Below, in pieces: positions 22,257 to 25,739 of a stretch of 25,739 nt of DNA. Below the pieces are notes generated by a model. It was not told where the DNA came from. It made no database searches and saw nothing but the letters and a program-made list of their open reading frames with translations. The stretch comes from JANYHF01 sp031393505 (lineage in GTDB: Bacteria > Pseudomonadota > Alphaproteobacteria > Rhizobiales > Hyphomicrobiaceae), in assembly GCA_031393505.1 (NCBI GenBank), contig JANMVX010000313.1, forward strand, positions 1 to 25,739, read 5' to 3'. Made by a program: the position numbers and the translations under genes. Within the stretch, counting starts at the first letter, position 1. Each line of letters starts with the position of its first letter.

Positions 22257-23054
22257 TCAACGACACCCCGAACGCTCGATGCTCGGAAGCGCGGGCGGCG
22301 CCGACGCGGACGCTGCTCCCGCGCTGCTGCGCACAGCCCGGTCGGTTCGGCCGAATTGGGTCAACATCAGCTGCATGCGCGCGCCGCCCGAAAGGCCGAG
22401 CCAGTTGCCTGGTGAGGTCGCCGCCGACAGTTTTATGGTCATGGTGGCGTCCGGTCCCAGCAGAGCGGTGCTGGACGACAGCACCGGCCGTCCGGCGCCC
22501 GGATAGATGCCGTGTCCCGCGAGGTCGAACGCGGCGAGCGTCCAGCGCCGGCTGGCAGGCGCCGGGCCGCTCACCGTATATTCGCAATCCGCATACAGAG
22601 CGTCTCCAGCGCTGTCCTTGCTGGCAAGAAAATAGTGCGCATAGACCGTGCTGGTCGGCAGCCAGCCCGCGCGCGCGAAATGGGCGATGGTGTAGGGATC
22701 AGCGCCGGGCGCCCCGGCGATCGTCCAGCGCTGCCATGGCCCGTCGCGCTCCATGGTCAGCCGCGAGCCGTAGTCGATCATGTACCAGGCCGACGCGAGG
22801 CCGATGGCCACGGCGATGCTGACGTAAACGGCCAGTTCGGCGATGTTGCTCACCACGCGCAGCACGAACCGCCGGACGGCGCGCATCACCAGGCTATCAA
22901 AAATCCTGGAAAGTCGCAGCGTTCTGGCCGCCGCCGGCAGCGCCGCCGCAACATTGGGCGGCTTACGGACGTGTGCGGCGGGGCGACGCGCTGGCTTGCG
23001 AATCGGCATCAGATCAGCCGAGCGCAGGTCGCGAAGTTTTTCGGGCTTGCTCAT
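22257..23054 (-). CDS. DUF1214 domain membrane protein
   Basis: A 265-residue protein: a basic, proline- and alanine-rich cytoplasmic N-terminus (about 1-60), one membrane segment near 73-92, then a DUF1214-type domain. Its pattern is visible as Gly-Pro-Trp-Gln-Arg-Trp, Gly-Ala-Asp-Pro-Tyr-Thr-Ile-Ala-His-Phe-Ala-Arg-Ala-Gly, Asp-Ser-Ala-Gly-Asp-x-Leu, Cys-Glu-Tyr-Thr-Val-Ser-Gly, Arg-Arg-Trp-Thr-Leu-Ala and Gly-Asn-Trp-Leu-Gly. ATG 23054 follows the penicillin-binding-protein stop by one base (TGACATG); the TTG at 23072 is less likely. The layout suggests a periplasmic domain made together with the cell-wall synthase. Function unknown. Confidence 0.83.
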   Translation of the reverse strand: MSKPEKLRDLRSADLMPIRKPARRPAAHVRKPPNVAAALPAAARTLRLSRIFDSLVMRAVRRFVLRVVSNIAELAVYVSIAVAIGLASAWYMIDYGSRLTMERDGPWQRWTIAGAPGADPYTIAHFARAGWLPTSTVYAHYFLASKDSAGDALYADCEYTVSGPAPASRRWTLAAFDLAGHGIYPGAGRPVLSSSTALLGPDATMTIKLSAATSPGNWLGLSGGARMQLMLTQFGRTDRAVRSSAGAASASAPPALPSIERSGCR

Positions 23055-23055
23055 G

Positions 23056-25284
23056 TCAGGGCGTCGCCGCAACCGATGCGCCGTTGGCGGCAGCGAGCGT
23101 GGCGCCGGCAGCGCCGTCCAACGCCGCCTTGCGGCCCGGCTCCGCGCCCGTCGGGGCTGGTGAACCCGAGGCTTGGGCGCCGGCCTGGCGCAGCGCGTCC
23201 TCGACCTCCTTGAGCGCCGATTTCATGGCGTCCGGCAGGCCGTCCTGCGGGCCATCCTTCTTGCGCGCTTGCGCTGGCGCGGCGGCCTGGGCGGCGGCTT
23301 CCTGCTGCATCGCTATCAGCTGATTGGGATTGATCGGCAGGCCGAGCAATTGCGGAATGTCCGGCGAGGTGTGCACGGCGGTGTTGAACGTCTTCCACAT
23401 CGGCGCCGCGCTCTGGCCGCCAAAAATACCATGCATTACTTTGTTGTCGTCATTGCCGATCCAGATGCCGGTGATGTATTTGCCGGTCGCGCCCATGAAC
23501 CAGGCGTCACGATGCGACGAGGTCGTTCCGGTCTTGCCGATCGCCGTGGTGAAATCCAGGTCCGATCCCGTCGCCGTGCCTTCGGTCAGCACATGGCGCA
23601 GGATCTGGTTCATCTTGGCGATCGATTCCGGCTTGAACTCTTGCTCCAAGGGCGGGGCGTCGCGCTCGTGCGAATAGATCATCTCGCCGCGTGAATTGCG
23701 GATTTCCTCGATGGCGTAGGGGCGCACGCCCTTGCCGCCGTTGACGAAGGTCGCATAGCCGCCGGTATGCTCCAAGGGCGTCACGCCGCCGTCCCCCAAC
23801 GCCATGGTGCAGCTCTCGATCTGCGGCGACACATGCAGCTTCTTCAACGTCTCGTTGACGTTGCCGCGCCCGTCCGCATCCGAGATCCGCACCGCCACGG
23901 TGTTGATCGACTTGGCCATCCCGATGGTCAGCGGCGGGTTGCCGTAGCTGCCGGAGTCATTGTGCACCACGTGGCCGTTGTGGCACACATAGCCGCCGTC
24001 GGAAACGCGCGTTTCGGGCCCATAGCCCAGGTTCTCAACTGCGGTGAGGTAGACATAGGGCTTGAACGAGGATCCCGGCTGACGTTTGGCTTGGGTCGCC
24101 CGGTTGAAGTTGCTCTCGCCATAGTCCACGCCACCGACCAGCGCGCGGACCGCCCCGTCCCCCTCCATGCTCACCAGCGCCGACTGCTTGGCCCCCCAGG
24201 CGACGCCGTGATCGCGAATGGCGTTGCGCACCGTCTCGTCGGCGACACGCTGCATGGCCGGGTCCACCGTAACGCGCGCGCGCAGCACGCTGCCAGAGCG
24301 TCCCTGCATCAGCTTCTGACCCTCCTCGAAAGCGTAGTCGAGGAACCAGTCGGGGCTGTCGGGCTGCTGGCTGTGCACGGGGCTGGCCGGATGCAGCCGC
24401 GCCTCATGCACCTGGCTCTCGGTCATGTAACCGGCTTCCACCAGGTTCGACAGCACCTCGTCGGCGCGCTTCCTGGCCGCCGCCAGGTTCACATGCGGGG
24501 CATATTTGGTCGGCGCCTTGAACAGCCCGGCCATCATGGCGGCTTCGGCCAGGGTGACATTGCGGATCGACTTGCCGAAATAGAACTGCGCGCCGGCTTC
24601 CGCGCCAAAGGCGCCGCCGCCCATGTAGGCGCGTTCCAGATACAACTTGAGAATGTCGTGCTTGGAGTAATGCGCCTCCAGCCAGAGCGCCAGGAAGGCC
24701 TCCTTGATCTTGCGCTGGATGGATTTTTCCGACGACAGGAACACGTTCTTGGCCAGCTGCTGCGTCAGCGACGAGCCGCCCTGGCGCGAATCCGATTGCT
24801 TCACGTCCTCGATCACGGCGCGCAGCGTGCCCAGCACGTCGATGCCATAGTGTTCGAAAAAGCGCCGGTCCTCGGTCGCCAGCAGGGACTTGATGAAGTG
24901 ATCCGGCATTTCTTCCAGCGGCACCGCGTCGTTGCGCAGGATGCCGCGCTTGCCCAGTTCGTTGCCGTCCAGGTCGACAAAGGTGAAGGCGTATTTGCTG
25001 TATTCCAGCAGCTCGCCCTTGGCCACCACGTCGAAGGCCGGCTGCGCCAGGCCCAGCATCATGGCGAACCCGAGCGCCGCCAGCGAGAACACTTCCGACA
25101 ACAGCTCGTTGCCCAGCCGCAACACGCCGGAGAGATTAAAGCGCTGGTTGAACGCCGTGAGATTGGCCCAGCGGTCCTTGATCGCCTCCCAGCTGCCGAA
25201 CAGTGAGGAATCGATCCAGGAATCGACCGCGAGCCAATCCACGGCCCGTTTGCGTGCGCCCTGCCTGAAATTCCACTCGCTCAA
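23056..25284 (-). CDS. Bifunctional class A penicillin-binding protein (PBP1A family)
   Basis: A 742-residue peptidoglycan synthase anchored by one membrane segment (about 63-85), with glycosyltransferase and transpeptidase domains in the periplasm. The GT51 domain shows Ala-Thr-Glu-Asp-Arg-Arg-Phe-Phe-Glu-His (catalytic Glu138), Gly-Gly-Ser-Ser-Leu-Thr-Gln-Gln-Leu-Ala-Lys (169-179) and Arg-Lys-Ile-Lys-Glu (191-195). The transpeptidase domain shows Ser-Ser-Phe-Lys (405-408, nucleophile Ser405), Ser-Ile-Asn (459-461) and Lys-Thr-Gly-Thr-Thr (584-588). The Ala/Pro/Gly-rich C-terminal tail from about residue 665 is low complexity. The start is TTG 25284 with AGAGGA six nt upstream. It heads a three-gene unit with the DUF1214 and DUF1254-like genes. 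Which of the several PBP1 types it is cannot be told by eye. Confidence 0.95.
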   Translation of the reverse strand: MSEWNFRQGARKRAVDWLAVDSWIDSSLFGSWEAIKDRWANLTAFNQRFNLSGVLRLGNELLSEVFSLAALGFAMMLGLAQPAFDVVAKGELLEYSKYAFTFVDLDGNELGKRGILRNDAVPLEEMPDHFIKSLLATEDRRFFEHYGIDVLGTLRAVIEDVKQSDSRQGGSSLTQQLAKNVFLSSEKSIQRKIKEAFLALWLEAHYSKHDILKLYLERAYMGGGAFGAEAGAQFYFGKSIRNVTLAEAAMMAGLFKAPTKYAPHVNLAAARKRADEVLSNLVEAGYMTESQVHEARLHPASPVHSQQPDSPDWFLDYAFEEGQKLMQGRSGSVLRARVTVDPAMQRVADETVRNAIRDHGVAWGAKQSALVSMEGDGAVRALVGGVDYGESNFNRATQAKRQPGSSFKPYVYLTAVENLGYGPETRVSDGGYVCHNGHVVHNDSGSYGNPPLTIGMAKSINTVAVRISDADGRGNVNETLKKLHVSPQIESCTMALGDGGVTPLEHTGGYATFVNGGKGVRPYAIEEIRNSRGEMIYSHERDAPPLEQEFKPESIAKMNQILRHVLTEGTATGSDLDFTTAIGKTGTTSSHRDAWFMGATGKYITGIWIGNDDNKVMHGIFGGQSAAPMWKTFNTAVHTSPDIPQLLGLPINPNQLIAMQQEAAAQAAAPAQARKKDGPQDGLPDAMKSALKEVEDALRQAGAQASGSPAPTGAEPGRKAALDGAAGATLAAANGASVAATP

Positions 25285-25373
25285 GGTCGTCCTCTAAAGT
25301 GCCATTTGGCGCTTCCGCGCGGCGCTGGCGGCTGCCAGTATGCAAGGTGTCAGGCGCACGCAGGGACCCCTTC

Positions 25374-25739
25374 ATGTACACCGAAAACGACGATTTTTGG
25401 AGACGCAAGTCCCTGGCTCAAATGAGCGCAGAAGAATGGGAGAGCCTGTGCGACGGCTGCGGCCGCTGCTGCCTGATCAAACTGATCGACGACGACACCG
25501 ATGACTTGCACCATACGCGGCTGGCTTGCAAGCTGCTGGACTGCGGTTCGGGCCGCTGCAAGGACTATGGAAATCGCCATGCCAGCGTCCCCGACTGCAT
25601 CGTGCTGACCCCGGAAAACGTCAGTACGCTCAACTGGTTGCCGTCAACCTGCGCCTACCGGCTGGTGGACCAGGGCAAGGATCTCGCCTGGTGGCATCCG
25701 CTGGTCTCGGGCAGCCCCGACACGGTGCACGAGGCCGGC
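25374..25739 (+). CDS. YcgN/UPF0260 cysteine-cluster protein, cut by window end
   Basis: The first 122 codons of a protein that runs off the window. It begins Met-Tyr-Thr-Glu-Asn-Asp-Asp-Phe-Trp-Arg-Arg-Lys-Ser-Leu, then Glu-Glu-Trp-Glu-Ser-Leu-Cys-Asp-Gly-Cys-Gly-Arg-Cys-Cys, placing a metal-binding-type cluster at Cys26, Cys29, Cys32 and Cys33. Further cysteines in Leu-Ala-Cys, Gly-Arg-Cys-Lys-Asp-Tyr, Pro-Asp-Cys-Ile and Pro-Ser-Thr-Cys-Ala-Tyr-Arg-Leu follow the YcgN pattern closely. The Escherichia coli member is about 150 residues, so most of the gene is present. ATG 25374 has AGGGA 8 nt upstream. Function is not established. It is divergent from the penicillin-binding protein gene, with 89 bp between the starts. 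Confidence 0.93.
   Translation, partial: MYTENDDFWRRKSLAQMSAEEWESLCDGCGRCCLIKLIDDDTDDLHHTRLACKLLDCGSGRCKDYGNRHASVPDCIVLTPENVSTLNWLPSTCAYRLVDQGKDLAWWHPLVSGSPDTVHEAG

Noticed and set aside
21658..22587. 309-codon reading of the DUF1254-like gene
   Set aside because: The first 111 codons overlap the DUF1214 gene in another frame and lack family features; ATG 22254 starts just before the membrane segment.
23767..25206. A 479-codon open frame on the plus strand inside the penicillin-binding protein gene
   Set aside because: It is a shadow of a gene whose catalytic motifs are all present; it has no domain of its own.

Overview
The window is about 25.7 kb of high-GC chromosomal DNA. Several things suggest an alphaproteobacterium of the order Hyphomicrobiales (Rhizobiales): a DUF2794 protein, a UPF0260/YcgN cysteine-cluster protein, a membrane-type class 2 PyrD, a DUF1214/DUF1254 pair, rhizobial-style palindromic intergenic repeats (1-49, about 14803-14846, 18304-18387) and frequent GTG/TTG starts. 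The genus is not resolved. I saw no rRNA, tRNA, CRISPR array, transposase or phage gene. Layout, left to right. (1) 1-5959: a perfect 22-bp-arm palindrome; a small conserved-type hypothetical protein; a DadA-like FAD oxidoreductase; divergent from it a membrane GGDEF-EAL protein; then, convergent with abutting stop codons, a YdjM-type membrane hydrolase and a GNAT acetyltransferase. (2) 6008-8635: htpG behind a good RpoH-type promoter, then about 740 bp without a protein gene. This stretch holds two diverged copies of what looks like a structured RNA on the minus strand. Each copy has a long stem closing a C-rich loop and is followed by a terminator-like hairpin. This is the most interesting feature of the window. 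(3) 8636-13332: DUF2794; a DUF952-pyrD couple with a 4-nt GTGA overlap; a GmrSD-like DUF262/DUF1524 nuclease gene, probably anti-phage; and a corrinoid protein without a visible methyltransferase partner. (4) 13517-21649: a sugar catabolism region. On the minus strand lie xylB, a ParD/ParE toxin-antitoxin pair, xylA and a Gfo/Idh/MocA dehydrogenase. A UxaA-type sugar-acid dehydratase follows. Divergent from it is a two-gene plus-strand unit of an aldose 1-dehydrogenase-type aldo/keto reductase and FucU, which together suggest oxidative breakdown of L-fucose or a stereochemically similar sugar. No transporter or regulator for these sugars lies in the window. (5) 21658-25739: a tightly packed minus-strand unit of a bifunctional class A penicillin-binding protein, a DUF1214 protein and a DUF1254-like membrane protein, and divergently the 5' part of a YcgN gene cut by the window end. 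Functional links drawn from gene order are inference; domain assignments rest on motifs read by eye.
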